From positions 1-64,000 of the forward strand of contig JAGDMU010000006.1 of the NCBI GenBank assembly GCA_017860615.1: a stretch of DNA of 64,000 nucleotides, read 5' to 3'. Below, piece after piece: positions 37,312-46,251 of this stretch. The notes under the pieces were generated by a model, which was not told where the DNA came from, searched no databases, and was given only the letters and a program-made list of their open reading frames with translations. Numbering within the stretch: position 1 is the stretch's first letter; the number at the start of each line of letters is the position of its first letter. The DNA comes from Pseudomonadota bacterium (GTDB lineage: Bacteria; Campylobacterota; Campylobacteria; Campylobacterales; Sulfurospirillaceae). A program made the position numbers and the translations under genes.

Positions 37312-38388
37312 TTAACAACGATTCAAACAATTGAGATCTTCAAAGGCTTTGAGAAGACGGCTTTTAACAGCCTCTTCACCAGGACGAAGCCATTTGCGTG
37401 GATCATAATATTTTTTATTCGGTTTATCGTCACCCTCTGGGTTACCAATTTGTCCTTGAAGGTAAGGAGCGTATTTTTCAACATACCCTTTAACACCTTC
37501 CCAAAATGCCCATTGGGTATCCGTATCGATGTTCATCTTAATGACACCATACCCTACAGCTTCACGAATATCGGAGAGTTCACTACCGCTTCCACCGTGA
37601 AATACAAAATTCACAGGTTTTGTATCGGTTTTAAATTTCTCTTGAATATATTTTTGAGAATTATCCAAGATTTTTGGCGTTAAATTGACATTGCCAGGTT
37701 TATAGACGCCATGAACATTACCAAAGGATGCTGCAACCGTAAAATTAGGGCTAATTTTCAAAAGCTCTTCATAGGCATAAGCAACATCTTGTGGTTGCGT
37801 GTAAAGGGCTGCATTGTCCATATGTGTGTTATCCACTCCATCTTCCTCACCACCCGTACAACCAAGTTCAATCTCTAACGTCATACCCATTTTACTCATA
37901 CGTTTAAGGTATGAAGCACATGTTTGAACATTTTGCTCTAATGGCTCTTCGGAAAGATCCAACATATGTGAACTAAAAAGTGGTTTATTCGTTTTAGCAA
38001 AATGCATTTCACTGGCACTTAAAAGCTCATCAATCCATGGAAGAAGCTTTCGCGCCGCATGATCGGTATGTAGAATCACAGCAACACCATAAGCTTCAGC
38101 CACCGTATGCACATGCAGTGCGCCACTGATGGCACCAAGAACACCCGCTTTAAGTCCATTAACGCCTTTACCTGCGTAGAACTCGGCTCCACCGTTGGAG
38201 AACTGAACAATAACAGGAGAATTAGCCGCTTTGGCTGCTTCTAAAACAGCATTGATAGAGTTTGTTCCCACAACATTGACAGCAGGAATTGCAAATTGAT
38301 TCGCTTTTGCAATCGCAAAAACCTTTTGCACATCATTCCCCGTCACAACACCTGGTTTTACAAAATCAAAAATTTTCGCATTTACCAT
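37312..38388 (-). CDS. fbaA: Class II fructose-bisphosphate aldolase
   Basis: This 358-residue zinc aldolase splits or forms fructose-1,6-bisphosphate in glycolysis and gluconeogenesis. Motifs are GVAVILHTDHAARKLLPW (zinc His and catalytic Asp), LEIELGCTGGEEDGVDN and VNFVFHGGSGSE. Length fits the longer E. coli FbaA type. The neighbouring PEB4-like gene upstream repeats the arrangement in Campylobacter. Confidence 0.96.
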   Translation of the reverse strand: MVNAKIFDFVKPGVVTGNDVQKVFAIAKANQFAIPAVNVVGTNSINAVLEAAKAANSPVIVQFSNGGAEFYAGKGVNGLKAGVLGAISGALHVHTVAEAYGVAVILHTDHAARKLLPWIDELLSASEMHFAKTNKPLFSSHMLDLSEEPLEQNVQTCASYLKRMSKMGMTLEIELGCTGGEEDGVDNTHMDNAALYTQPQDVAYAYEELLKISPNFTVAASFGNVHGVYKPGNVNLTPKILDNSQKYIQEKFKTDTKPVNFVFHGGSGSELSDIREAVGYGVIKMNIDTDTQWAFWEGVKGYVEKYAPYLQGQIGNPEGDDKPNKKYYDPRKWLRPGEEAVKSRLLKAFEDLNCLNRC

Positions 38389-38413
38389 ACAATACCTTTG
38401 GATTAATCTGGAA

Positions 38414-39226
38414 TTACTTAATGGTTACTTTTGCATTTTTTCTAAGTGTTTTTGCCTTATCAGCGACTTGAATACGGAATTTTTCCATTTTTAAGCCATT
38501 TTCAATTTGTGGTTTTACAGTCTCAAATGTTGCTTTTTCAGCTGCTTTTGTATCTTCAACTAAAATAACGTGGAAACCAAATTGTGTTTGAACTGGAACT
38601 TTAGTGATTTCGCCTTTTTTAAGTGCAAACGCTGCATCAGAGAAAGGTTTTACCATCTGATTTGCAGCAAACCAACCGAGTTCACCACCACCTTGACCAC
38701 TTGGTCCTGTTGATTTAGTGGTTGCTAACTCAACAAATTTGTCATTAAGTTTTTGACCTGATAATCCATCAAGCTCTTTGATAACATCTTTAGCTTCTTG
38801 CTCGGTTTTAACAAGCACATGTCTTGCTTTAACCGTTGCTGGTTGCATAAATTTATCAGCGTTTTTGTCATAGTAATCTTTAACGTCTTTTGCATCGACT
38901 TTAACACCATCGTAGATTTTTTTCATCCATACTTCAAGGGCAAGATCTGCTTTAATACGTTTTAGCGCTTCAGCATACTCTTTCTCTTTCTCTACACCAC
39001 TTTTGGTTGCTTCTGTTGTCAATAATTTTCGCTCAACAGCTTGCTCAACGATCTTTTGTTTTGCATCAGCAGGAAGCTCCTCAAACTTTGCGCCTTGCAT
39101 AGCACGCATAAGAACAGCAATGTCTTGGTCATTAACATCTTCACCATTTACAGTTGCATAAACTGTTGCATTTAAACTTACACCTAATACTGCCGCAGCA
39201 ATACTACTTAGAATAACTTTTTTCAC
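38414..39226 (-). CDS. Periplasmic peptidyl-prolyl isomerase/chaperone, PEB4 (Cbf2)-like
   Basis: This 270-residue protein has a signal peptide (MKKVILSSIAAAVLGVSLNA), a SurA-like helical chaperone region, and one parvulin domain (VKARHVLVKTEQEA ... GGELGWFAANQMVKPFSDAAF ... VQTQFGFHVILVED). It helps outer-membrane proteins fold. The order with fbaA matches Cj0596-Cj0597. It has its own promoter region shared divergently with nth. Confidence 0.92.
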   Translation of the reverse strand: MKKVILSSIAAAVLGVSLNATVYATVNGEDVNDQDIAVLMRAMQGAKFEELPADAKQKIVEQAVERKLLTTEATKSGVEKEKEYAEALKRIKADLALEVWMKKIYDGVKVDAKDVKDYYDKNADKFMQPATVKARHVLVKTEQEAKDVIKELDGLSGQKLNDKFVELATTKSTGPSGQGGGELGWFAANQMVKPFSDAAFALKKGEITKVPVQTQFGFHVILVEDTKAAEKATFETVKPQIENGLKMEKFRIQVADKAKTLRKNAKVTIK

Positions 39227-39344
39227 TAAGATCCTTTATTGAAGTAATTCGCGTATTGTACCCCAAATCTTATTACTATTTCTTAAATGAAATGTTAATT
39301 TTAAGGATTGTCGGTATAATTTTTCAAAAACAGACGAGAATAAA

Positions 39345-39986
39345 ATGAAAAAAGCAACCCAAAAAGAGATTGCAGCGATTAAAGCTCTTTTTTTAGAACA
39401 CTATCCAACAGCCGTAACAGAACTTAAATACAACTCTTTATACGAACTCTTAGTGTGTGTCATGCTCTCAGCGCAATGTACCGACAAGCGTGTCAACCTC
39501 ATCACGCCAGCACTCTTTGAGCGTTATCCTACGGTTAAAGCACTTTCAGAAGCCAATCTTGATGAGGTCAAATCGTTTATCAACTCCTGCTCGTTTTTCA
39601 ATAACAAAGCGGTTAATCTTCTTAAAATGGCTCAAAAAGTGGTCGAACTTTACGATGGTGAAATTCCTTTGGATGAGCAAAAACTGATGGGACTTGCAGG
39701 GGTTGGACAAAAAACAGCCCATGTTGTGATGATCGAGTATGCGAATGCCAATTTAATGGCGGTTGATACGCATGTCTTTCGTGTTGCCCATCGTTTGGGG
39801 CTTTCAAGTGCAAAAACAGCGATTAAAACGGAAGAAGAGTTAACGAAGATTTTTAAAAGTGAGTTGCATACGCTGCACCAAGCGATGGTACTTTTTGGCA
39901 GGTATACCTGCAAAGCTGTCCATCCCTTGTGTGAAGCCTGTTTTTTAAAGGACTATTGTAAAACAACACAAAGTTTCAAGGTCTAA
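39345..39986 (+). CDS. nth: Endonuclease III
   Basis: This 213-residue DNA glycosylase/AP lyase removes oxidised pyrimidines. It has the helix-hairpin-helix LMGLAGVGQKTAHVVM with catalytic Lys, the catalytic Asp in VDTHVFRVAHRLGL, and the C-terminal [4Fe-4S] ligands Cys-x6-Cys-x2-Cys-x5-Cys in CKAVHPLCEACFLKDYC. A TATAAT at 39315 is a likely -10 element. It ends exactly where the convergent thioredoxin-like gene ends. Confidence 0.96.
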   Translation: MKKATQKEIAAIKALFLEHYPTAVTELKYNSLYELLVCVMLSAQCTDKRVNLITPALFERYPTVKALSEANLDEVKSFINSCSFFNNKAVNLLKMAQKVVELYDGEIPLDEQKLMGLAGVGQKTAHVVMIEYANANLMAVDTHVFRVAHRLGLSSAKTAIKTEEELTKIFKSELHTLHQAMVLFGRYTCKAVHPLCEACFLKDYCKTTQSFKV

Positions 39987-40550
39987 TTAACCTGTAACGG
40001 TATCGATCCATTTAATCGAACACCCTTGGGAAGGGTGTTGCATTTTAGGCGCTTCTTGCTTACTAAATAGAAGCATTATCGCTTCTCTAAGGTCTTCTTC
40101 TTTGACACTACGCGCATCTTGCCAATTGTCATCTAACCTTCCATGATAGTAGAGCTTTTCTTCACTATCAAAAAGAAAGATATCAGGCGTGCAGACGGCA
40201 CCCAAACTCTTTGCAACGCTTTGATTTTCATCAATGAGATAAGGAAACTCTATGTTCATCTCAGCAATTTTATCGAGCATGTGGGATGGTGAATCTTCGG
40301 GGTAGTTAGGATGTATATTTGGGTTAATCGCAACAGTCGTAATATCTAATTTCTTAGCAAATTCTGCAACAGCGTTGAGACGCTTCCAAATTGCATTTGA
40401 ATAAGGGCAATGATTGCACATAACGGCGATCATAAAACCACCTTTTCCAAAAAGATCTTTACTGTTAAAACGCTTTCCAATGGGATCTTCAAGTTCAAAA
40501 TGCTCTAATGTTTTACCAAGTTCAAGTGAAGCGGAATGTATCAGTGACAT
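39987..40550 (-). CDS. Thioredoxin-fold (AhpC/TSA-like) protein
   Basis: This 187-residue cytoplasmic protein has the peroxiredoxin/TlpA-type core: FELEDPIGKRFNSKDLFG, MIAVMCNHCPYSNAIW (active CxxC), VCTPDIFLFDSEEKLYYHGRLDD. The conserved cis-Pro (CTP) and CNHCP motif match thioredoxin-family proteins often annotated as putative thiol peroxidase or redoxin. No partner is evident. It lies 3 bp after pepD. Confidence 0.8.
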   Translation of the reverse strand: MSLIHSASLELGKTLEHFELEDPIGKRFNSKDLFGKGGFMIAVMCNHCPYSNAIWKRLNAVAEFAKKLDITTVAINPNIHPNYPEDSPSHMLDKIAEMNIEFPYLIDENQSVAKSLGAVCTPDIFLFDSEEKLYYHGRLDDNWQDARSVKEEDLREAIMLLFSKQEAPKMQHPSQGCSIKWIDTVTG

Positions 40551-40553
40551 GGT

Positions 40554-41843
40554 TTAATCCTTATACGTATTAATAATTTTTTGAACAATATAGGCTGTAT
40601 TTTTTACGGAGTTCATATCGCACTCTTCTCGTAATGAATGAGGGTAGCGAATGGTTGGTCCAATAGAGACAGCTTCAACTTTTTTAGGCTGACGCAAAAT
40701 CAACTCACCACATTCAAGCCCTGCATGGATTGCCTTAAAAGCAGCATGTGGATAAAACTCTTTCATCACACCGTAAACACTATGTGCAAAAGAGGTCATC
40801 TCAGGATTCCACGCACCATGCCAACTCTCTTGTGTCACCTCAAAGCCAAGTGCTTTAAAAAAGGCCATTGTTTCATGTGTTAGTATAGCCAAATTTTTAT
40901 CATCCATGGCACGTGCAGCACAGTCAAACCTGAGCACACCATCAAAATCGGAGATAATCCCTAAGTTAATACTCATAGAGGGGATATCGAGCACTCTATC
41001 CCACTCACGAATACCTTGGGCAAAAGCGCCTATCGCTTTAATAATAGCGCTAGATTGGGCAATACAGCTTGTGTGAGAGCCCTCTTCTAAAGCTTTTACT
41101 TGCAAACGTGAATCTTCAAGATGTAAAGGCACTTTTGAAGCAACGATGGCTTTTGCACTTTTGGGAATCGCATTGCGTCTCTCTCCGCCTTGTAAACTTA
41201 CCAAAGCAACATCGTGTTTTAGAAGTTCATACCCTAATGCTTTAATGGCTGAAGGTATCTTTTTATCAATATCGACACCTGAATGACCACCCACAAAATC
41301 AAAAGCACTGATCTCATAAAGCTTTGCTTGTTCATCAAGGGGAATATAGTGTAGTGCTAAAGAGGCAATGACATCTACCCCACCAGCACATCCGATATAA
41401 ATTTCACCCTCTTCTTCTGCATCAAGATTTAAGAGATAAGAGGATTTGAGCGGCAATCGAAACTGCATCGCCCCAATAAGCCCAACTTCTTCATCAGCAG
41501 TAAAGAGACACTCTAAGTTTTCATTCTGTTCCATTGCCCAAAACATAATCGCCATACCCATGCCATTATCTGCTCCTAAAGTGGAGTTTTTAGCTTTTAA
41601 GAGTGAACCATCCATCACAAGCTCTATTTTATGTGTCTCGCCAATGCAGACCATATCATAATGCGCTTGCAAACAAATTTTAGGAGTTCCTTTTTGGCAA
41701 AGAATATTTCCTGCATGATCTTCTTGTATTTCAAAACCAAGAGAAAGTGCAAACGTTTTAATATAATCTTTCATCTTGGTCGTATGATGACTACAACGTG
41801 GAATTGCTGTAATACCCTTAAAATGCTCTAATATGCGCTCCAT
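40554..41843 (-). CDS. pepD: Aminoacyl-histidine dipeptidase (M20 family)
   Basis: This 429-residue metallopeptidase has the M20 metal ligands and catalytic residues: QAHYDMVC (His), LGADNGMGMA (bridging Asp), TADEEVGLIGA (catalytic Glu), LLNLDAEEEGEIYIGCAGG and the substrate-binding FVGGHSGVDI. It cleaves Xaa-His dipeptides such as carnosine-like peptides, feeding amino acid use. It is probably co-transcribed with the following redoxin gene. Confidence 0.92.
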   Translation of the reverse strand: MERILEHFKGITAIPRCSHHTTKMKDYIKTFALSLGFEIQEDHAGNILCQKGTPKICLQAHYDMVCIGETHKIELVMDGSLLKAKNSTLGADNGMGMAIMFWAMEQNENLECLFTADEEVGLIGAMQFRLPLKSSYLLNLDAEEEGEIYIGCAGGVDVIASLALHYIPLDEQAKLYEISAFDFVGGHSGVDIDKKIPSAIKALGYELLKHDVALVSLQGGERRNAIPKSAKAIVASKVPLHLEDSRLQVKALEEGSHTSCIAQSSAIIKAIGAFAQGIREWDRVLDIPSMSINLGIISDFDGVLRFDCAARAMDDKNLAILTHETMAFFKALGFEVTQESWHGAWNPEMTSFAHSVYGVMKEFYPHAAFKAIHAGLECGELILRQPKKVEAVSIGPTIRYPHSLREECDMNSVKNTAYIVQKIINTYKD

Positions 41844-41851
41844 CGAAACCC

Positions 41852-41881
41852 TTGAAAATTTAATAAATGAAATGCTATTAT
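41852..41881 (+). promoter_or_regulatory. Putative promoter of the small lipoprotein gene
   Basis: TTGAAA and TATTAT separated by 18 bases. The expected start site falls at about 41888, next to the ATG at 41889, which has no ribosome-binding site, so the message could be almost leaderless. Confidence 0.45.
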
Positions 41882-41888
41882 AGCTACT

Positions 41889-42119
41889 ATGAAAACAATA
41901 TTAATCCTTCTCACAGGACTTCTTTTACAAGGTTGTCTCTATTTCAATGACCGTGGTGTGTCGGGTCGTTACTACAATGACTGCAAAGAGTACTACGATG
42001 GTATGGGCATTTACCATAAAGAGTGTGATGAAAATCTTGTTGAATACAAAACTGTAACCGATGGCGTTTCAAAAGGGGTCGACAAGAGTGTTAATGCTAC
42101 CAAAAGCCTTTTTGAATAA
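41889..42119 (+). CDS. Small lipoprotein (Cj0978-like)
   Basis: This 76-residue precursor has a lipobox LLLQGC, so lipidation at Cys16 is expected, leaving a ~60-residue tyrosine- and cysteine-containing domain. Function is unknown. It precedes cmoB by 6 bp; the C. jejuni neighbourhood Cj0976-Cj0978 includes a small lipoprotein as well. Confidence 0.8.
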   Translation: MKTILILLTGLLLQGCLYFNDRGVSGRYYNDCKEYYDGMGIYHKECDENLVEYKTVTDGVSKGVDKSVNATKSLFE

Positions 42120-42125
42120 TCCTGC

Positions 42126-43025
42126 ATGTCTTTAAATACGATTCGAGAAGAACGCTTAGCATGGCTAAGCTGGAAAGATATCGCACCGATGAGAGAAGCC
42201 ATTGCCTCTCTTCCACAAATCGAACATACGACCTATACACTGGGGAACACTGTCACCATTGACACTTTGCATATCAACGATACAGACAAAGAAGCGATAA
42301 AAAAGTGTGCACTCGCCCTTCGCCCATGGCGCAAGGGTCCATATGAACTTTTGGGAACGTTTATTGATACGGAATGGCAAAGCTTTATCAAATACAATCT
42401 CTTAGAGCCCTACTTTAATCTAGAAGGTAAAGTCGTTGGAGATATTGGCTGCAACAACGGCTACTATCTCTTTCGTATGCTCTCACACAAACCTAAGAAA
42501 CTGGTAGGATTTGATCCTTCGGCTTTGTATAAAACACAGTTTGATTTTATCAACCATTTTATCAAAAGCGATATCGTCTATGAAATGCTAGGGGTTGAGC
42601 ATCTTCCTCTGTATGAGCATAAATTTGATACGCTTTTTTGCTTAGGAGTCCTTTACCATCGCAGTGATCCCATTCAAACGCTTAAAGCGCTTTATCAAGG
42701 GCTTAATCCTGATGGCGAGCTCTTTTTAGATACGTTTATGATTGATGGGGATACACCTGTGGCGCTCTGTCCTTCTAAAACGTATTCCAAGATTCCTAAC
42801 GTCTATTTTGTGCCAACGATTCCAGCACTATACAACTGGTTGGAACGTGCAAAATTTAGAGATATTGAACTCTTAGAGATTAAAAAAACAGATGCGCAGG
42901 AGCAGCGTAAAACAGAATGGATTTATGGAGAAAGTTTGGAGCATTTTTTAGATCCAAACAACCCTGAACTCACGATTGAAGGGTTTCCAGCGCCAAAGCG
43001 AGTTTACATTAAAGCAAAACGGTAA
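42126..43025 (+). CDS. cmoB: tRNA U34 carboxymethyltransferase
   Basis: This 299-residue enzyme transfers the carboxymethyl group from carboxy-SAM to 5-hydroxyuridine-34, forming cmo5U for wobble decoding. Its SAM-binding core is [16 protein letters not shown] and [13 protein letters not shown], with [13 protein letters not shown] and the family end [14 protein letters not shown]. The partner CmoA is encoded at 62228-62938 in the same window. Confidence 0.95.
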   Translation: MSLNTIREERLAWLSWKDIAPMREAIASLPQIEHTTYTLGNTVTIDTLHINDTDKEAIKKCALALRPWRKGPYELLGTFIDTEWQSFIKYNLLEPYFNLEGKVVGDIGCNNGYYLFRMLSHKPKKLVGFDPSALYKTQFDFINHFIKSDIVYEMLGVEHLPLYEHKFDTLFCLGVLYHRSDPIQTLKALYQGLNPDGELFLDTFMIDGDTPVALCPSKTYSKIPNVYFVPTIPALYNWLERAKFRDIELLEIKKTDAQEQRKTEWIYGESLEHFLDPNNPELTIEGFPAPKRVYIKAKR

Positions 43026-43072
43026 ATCAGTCGATTTGAACACAGAAAAAGAATTAACAGCAAGGATGCTAA

Positions 43073-43618
43073 ATGGTAAAGAGTAAAGCGGGATTAGTCA
43101 AAGAGATGCTTGATAATACCAGCAATTTTGAAGACGAATTAGAAATATCGGATGATATTTCGCTTGATTCCACTAATTTTTTGAATGATGATCTCAAAAC
43201 TCATTTAAAAATTAAAAGTACTCTTGTTGGTAATCTTGTAGAACTCGCTAAAAATACCTCTAAAGTTGTTTTGCAAACAACCAATGAAATGAGTGTGGAC
43301 GAATTTGGCTTAATTCACAGTGGTTTTCTCTTTGGTTCAGCCGAATATGCAGCTGTTGCAGCTGTTAACGAACCTAATGTCGTTGTGATTGGGTGTCGTT
43401 CCAAATTTTTTGCACCTGCTAAAGTGGGTGATTTAATCAGTTTTGATGCGAGAGGTCGTTTTGAAGATGCGCGTAAAAGAGAGATTAAAGTTGTCGGAAT
43501 GATTAATGAAATTAAAGTGTTTGAAGGCATTTTTCAAGCGGTTATTCTTGAACGTCATATCCTTCAAACAAAAATTGATGAACTTCAAGCCAGTTTCAAT
43601 CCAAAAGAATTCTCATAG
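43073..43618 (+). CDS. Hotdog-fold protein, Cj0977-like
   Basis: This 181-residue protein has an acidic N-terminal ~60 residues and a hotdog domain after it (NEMSVDEFGLIHSGFLFGSAEYAAVAAVN, in parts, then SKFFAPAKVGDLISFDARGRF). C. jejuni Cj0977, beside cmoB (Cj0976), has this fold, is tied to flagellar regulation and is needed for invasion; its acyl substrate is unclear. Its end overlaps the convergent MBL gene by 6 bp. Confidence 0.82.
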   Translation: MVKSKAGLVKEMLDNTSNFEDELEISDDISLDSTNFLNDDLKTHLKIKSTLVGNLVELAKNTSKVVLQTTNEMSVDEFGLIHSGFLFGSAEYAAVAAVNEPNVVVIGCRSKFFAPAKVGDLISFDARGRFEDARKREIKVVGMINEIKVFEGIFQAVILERHILQTKIDELQASFNPKEFS

Positions 43619-44206
43619 AAAACTAAACCAATACGGTACGTTTTTTTGCTCCACTTTGAGTGTTGTACTTCCTCCATGACCTGGAAAAATTTCCCAATCG
43701 GCTTCAATCTTTAGGAATTTTTCCAAACTTTGGCGCATTTGTTCACTACTACTGTATGGAAAATCATACCGACCAATAGAGTTTTTAAAGATAAAGTCTC
43801 CACTAAACAGTGCATTATCAATTAAAATAGCACTGCATCCAGGTGTATGCCCTGGAAAATGCATAAACGCTACTTTGATACCTTCTATATCAAAACTCTG
43901 ATCGCCAACAACAACAACATCTGCATGACTTGAAGGTGTACCTTGAGTAAAAGGATCATTTTCTAACATAAAACAATCTTCTTCTGGTGCATAAATAGGA
44001 ATCTGAAGCTCTTTTGCAAGTGCTGCATTACTCCAGACATGATCAAAATGACCGTGCGTATTTAAAATGGCAACAGGATGATTTACATTGCGTAACACCC
44101 ATTCCACAGCCTCCATTCCAGGGTCAATAATAATTTCTTTTCCATCAATACTTACGATATAACAATTCGTTCCATATGCGCCACATGCTTTACTTTTTAT
44201 CTGCAT
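43613..44206 (-). CDS. Metallo-beta-lactamase fold hydrolase (glyoxalase II-like)
   Basis: This 197-residue protein has the dinuclear metal site THGHFDHVWS, HFPGHTPGCSAI and FSGDFIF, plus the terminal His in EIFPGHGGSTT. It is a short hydroxyacylglutathione hydrolase-like protein without the glutathione-binding C-terminal domain. Substrate is unknown. It diverges from nadE, an arrangement also seen in C. jejuni (Cj0809c-Cj0810). Confidence 0.88.
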   Translation of the reverse strand: MQIKSKACGAYGTNCYIVSIDGKEIIIDPGMEAVEWVLRNVNHPVAILNTHGHFDHVWSNAALAKELQIPIYAPEEDCFMLENDPFTQGTPSSHADVVVVGDQSFDIEGIKVAFMHFPGHTPGCSAILIDNALFSGDFIFKNSIGRYDFPYSSSEQMRQSLEKFLKIEADWEIFPGHGGSTTLKVEQKNVPYWFSFL

Positions 44207-44278
44207 TTATCACTTCTTTTGATTGTTTCTAAAATTTTAACACATCTCATCTTATTTTGCTTTGGAAGCTTAAAAGAT

Positions 44279-44304
44279 TGCATTAATTTTAAGTTTAGTA
44301 TAAT
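44279..44304 (+). promoter_or_regulatory. Putative nadE promoter
   Basis: TATAAT at 44299 with TTGCAT 15 bases upstream. The -10 is consensus and the -35 spacing is short, which is common in Campylobacterota where the -35 is weak. Confidence 0.45.
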
Positions 44305-44340
44305 TGAGCCGTTGCTCAAATTGCTTATGAGGTTACTGTC

Positions 44341-45108
44341 GTGAACAAATACCAATCTATTGAAAATTTTTTAATTAAGTTCCTTCAAGATGAGGTGCAA
44401 AAAGCTGGTTTTTCCAAAGTCGTTCTAGGAATCAGTGGCGGCGTGGATTCGGCAGTTGTTGCCATTCTTGCGCATAAAGCTTTAAAAGACAACCTTTTAG
44501 GAATTATGCTTCCTGCTTCGACTTCAAGCCGTACAAGCTTAGAACATGCCACTGAACTCTGCCAAAAATTTGGCATTAAAACCGAAAAGATTCCTGTAGG
44601 CCCTCTTGTAGACACCTACTTCCATGATAAAAAAGATGCTTCAAAACTTCGCATTGGTAACTTTAGTGCAAGAATGCGTATGTCAGTTTTGTATGACATC
44701 TCTGCTCGTGAAAATGCTCTTGTGTTAGGAACAGGAAACAAAAGTGAAATTCTTCTAGGATATGGCACTATTTTTGGAGATCTTGCGTGTGCAATTAATC
44801 CTATCGGTGAACTCTATAAAACAGAAATTTTTGAATTTGCAGCGCACCTTGGTGTACCTCACTCCATTCTTACTAAAGCACCCTCGGCTGATCTTTGGGA
44901 AAACCAAAGTGATGAAGGCGAGTTTGGATTTAGCTATGCTCAAATCGATCAAGTGCTTTATGCCCATATGGAAGAAGGTAAAAATAAAGAAGCCCTCTTA
45001 ACTGCTGGCTTTGAAAAAGAGCTTGTAGAGATGGCACTAGAGCGCATTGCAAACAATAGATTTAAAGGTAAACTCCCAACCATAGCTGATTTGACAGCGG
45101 TAAAATAA
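44341..45108 (+). CDS. nadE: NH3-dependent NAD+ synthetase
   Basis: This 255-residue enzyme amidates nicotinic acid adenine dinucleotide. The PP-loop ATP site is VVLGISGGVDSAVVA; further signatures are ARMRMSVLYDIS, GTGNKSEILLGYGT and the end PSADLWENQSDEGEFGF. It has no glutaminase domain, so it uses ammonia. Start is GTG with ATGAGG upstream. It leads the nadE-DegT-lpxK-argB-thrC-kdsB run. Confidence 0.95.
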   Translation: MNKYQSIENFLIKFLQDEVQKAGFSKVVLGISGGVDSAVVAILAHKALKDNLLGIMLPASTSSRTSLEHATELCQKFGIKTEKIPVGPLVDTYFHDKKDASKLRIGNFSARMRMSVLYDISARENALVLGTGNKSEILLGYGTIFGDLACAINPIGELYKTEIFEFAAHLGVPHSILTKAPSADLWENQSDEGEFGFSYAQIDQVLYAHMEEGKNKEALLTAGFEKELVEMALERIANNRFKGKLPTIADLTAVK

Positions 45109-45117
45109 AGGATAATC

Positions 45118-46251
45118 ATGAAAGAAATACCATTTTATAAACCATTTATCGACCAAAGAGAAAAGAGCCTTATCAATGAAGTTTTGGATTTGGAAAAAGC
45201 AAATAAAGTTGAAACCCTTGAAAAAGAGTTTGTAAAATACATTAACTGTGGTGATGCCATTTCAACGGTTAATGGAACAGCAGCTATGCATCTTGCAATG
45301 TGTGCGTTAGATCTTAAACGAGGGGACAAAATTATCTGTTCTGTCAATGCTTTTCCTTCTGTGGCTGAAGTCGTTCGTCACTTTGATGCTGAGCCTATTT
45401 TTGTGGACATTGATAAAGATGATTTCAATATTGACGTTGACCAACTTGAAAGCGTTTTAAAAAACAACAAAGCTAAAAAACTTAAAGGGGCATTTATCAG
45501 CCACATTGCAGGTCAACCTGCGGATATGGCGCGTATTTACGAACTTGCAAAACTTTACGATATTAAAATTGTTGAAGATGCTACAGCTGCTCTTGGTGCG
45601 ACATATAATGGTAAAAAAATTGGCTCACTGGAAGCTGACATTACTGTTTTTAGATTTAATCCACAAGCCAATAATTCTGTTTCAAGTGCAGGTATCATGA
45701 CAACCAAAGATCCTGAACTTTCAGCGCGTGCAAGACTGCTTCGTAACCACGCCCTTGTTGGTGAAGGCTGGGATAAATTTGGTAACTTAGGCTATGTGTA
45801 CGATGTTGTCGATATTGGTCTTAAATACGATCTCAATGAACTCAATGCTGCTTTTGCCATTGGACAACTCGAAAAAAATGAGAGTTTTATTGAACGAAGG
45901 CTTGAAATTGCTGATATTTACAACCGCGAACTCGCATCATGCCCTCATGTAACAACTCCTGTTAAAAAACGTGACCATACTTACGCACAGTACATCATCA
46001 AAATCGATAAAAACAGAGATAATTTTGCTAAAGAACTAAAAGAGCGAGGCATATATACAGGTCTTCACTATATTCCATTGCATCTTTTAAGCTACTACAA
46101 ACACAAATATAATCTACGTGTGAATGACTTTCCAAAAGCACTTAGTAATTACCAACAGATCTTATCACTACCAATTTACTCAAGCTTAAGTGATAAAGAC
46201 GTCTTACATATATGTGAACAGATCAAAGAGATCGCTAAAAATCGTGTTTAA
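45118..46251 (+). CDS. DegT/DnrJ/EryC1/StrS family protein lacking the PLP lysine
   Basis: This 377-residue protein has the sugar-aminotransferase fold: FYKPFIDQREKSLI, NGTAAMHLAMCAL, KIVEDATAALGATYNGKK, and the C-terminal YAQYIIKI/GIYTGLHYIPLH region. Where the family has F-x-F-x-x-x-K (Schiff-base lysine) this protein has FRFNPQANNSVSSAGIM: the codon is GCC (Ala), and no nearby residue can replace it. In ColD-type dehydratases this position is His. So it may be a non-aminotransferase or a structural protein. It lies between nadE and lpxK, whose start overlaps it, suggesting a role near surface sugars. Confidence 0.85.
   Translation: MKEIPFYKPFIDQREKSLINEVLDLEKANKVETLEKEFVKYINCGDAISTVNGTAAMHLAMCALDLKRGDKIICSVNAFPSVAEVVRHFDAEPIFVDIDKDDFNIDVDQLESVLKNNKAKKLKGAFISHIAGQPADMARIYELAKLYDIKIVEDATAALGATYNGKKIGSLEADITVFRFNPQANNSVSSAGIMTTKDPELSARARLLRNHALVGEGWDKFGNLGYVYDVVDIGLKYDLNELNAAFAIGQLEKNESFIERRLEIADIYNRELASCPHVTTPVKKRDHTYAQYIIKIDKNRDNFAKELKERGIYTGLHYIPLHLLSYYKHKYNLRVNDFPKALSNYQQILSLPIYSSLSDKDVLHICEQIKEIAKNRV

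Noticed and set aside
46190-46243. Longer lpxK start at 46190
   Set aside because: It would overlap the DegT-family gene by 62 bp and add a basic N terminus not expected in LpxK.
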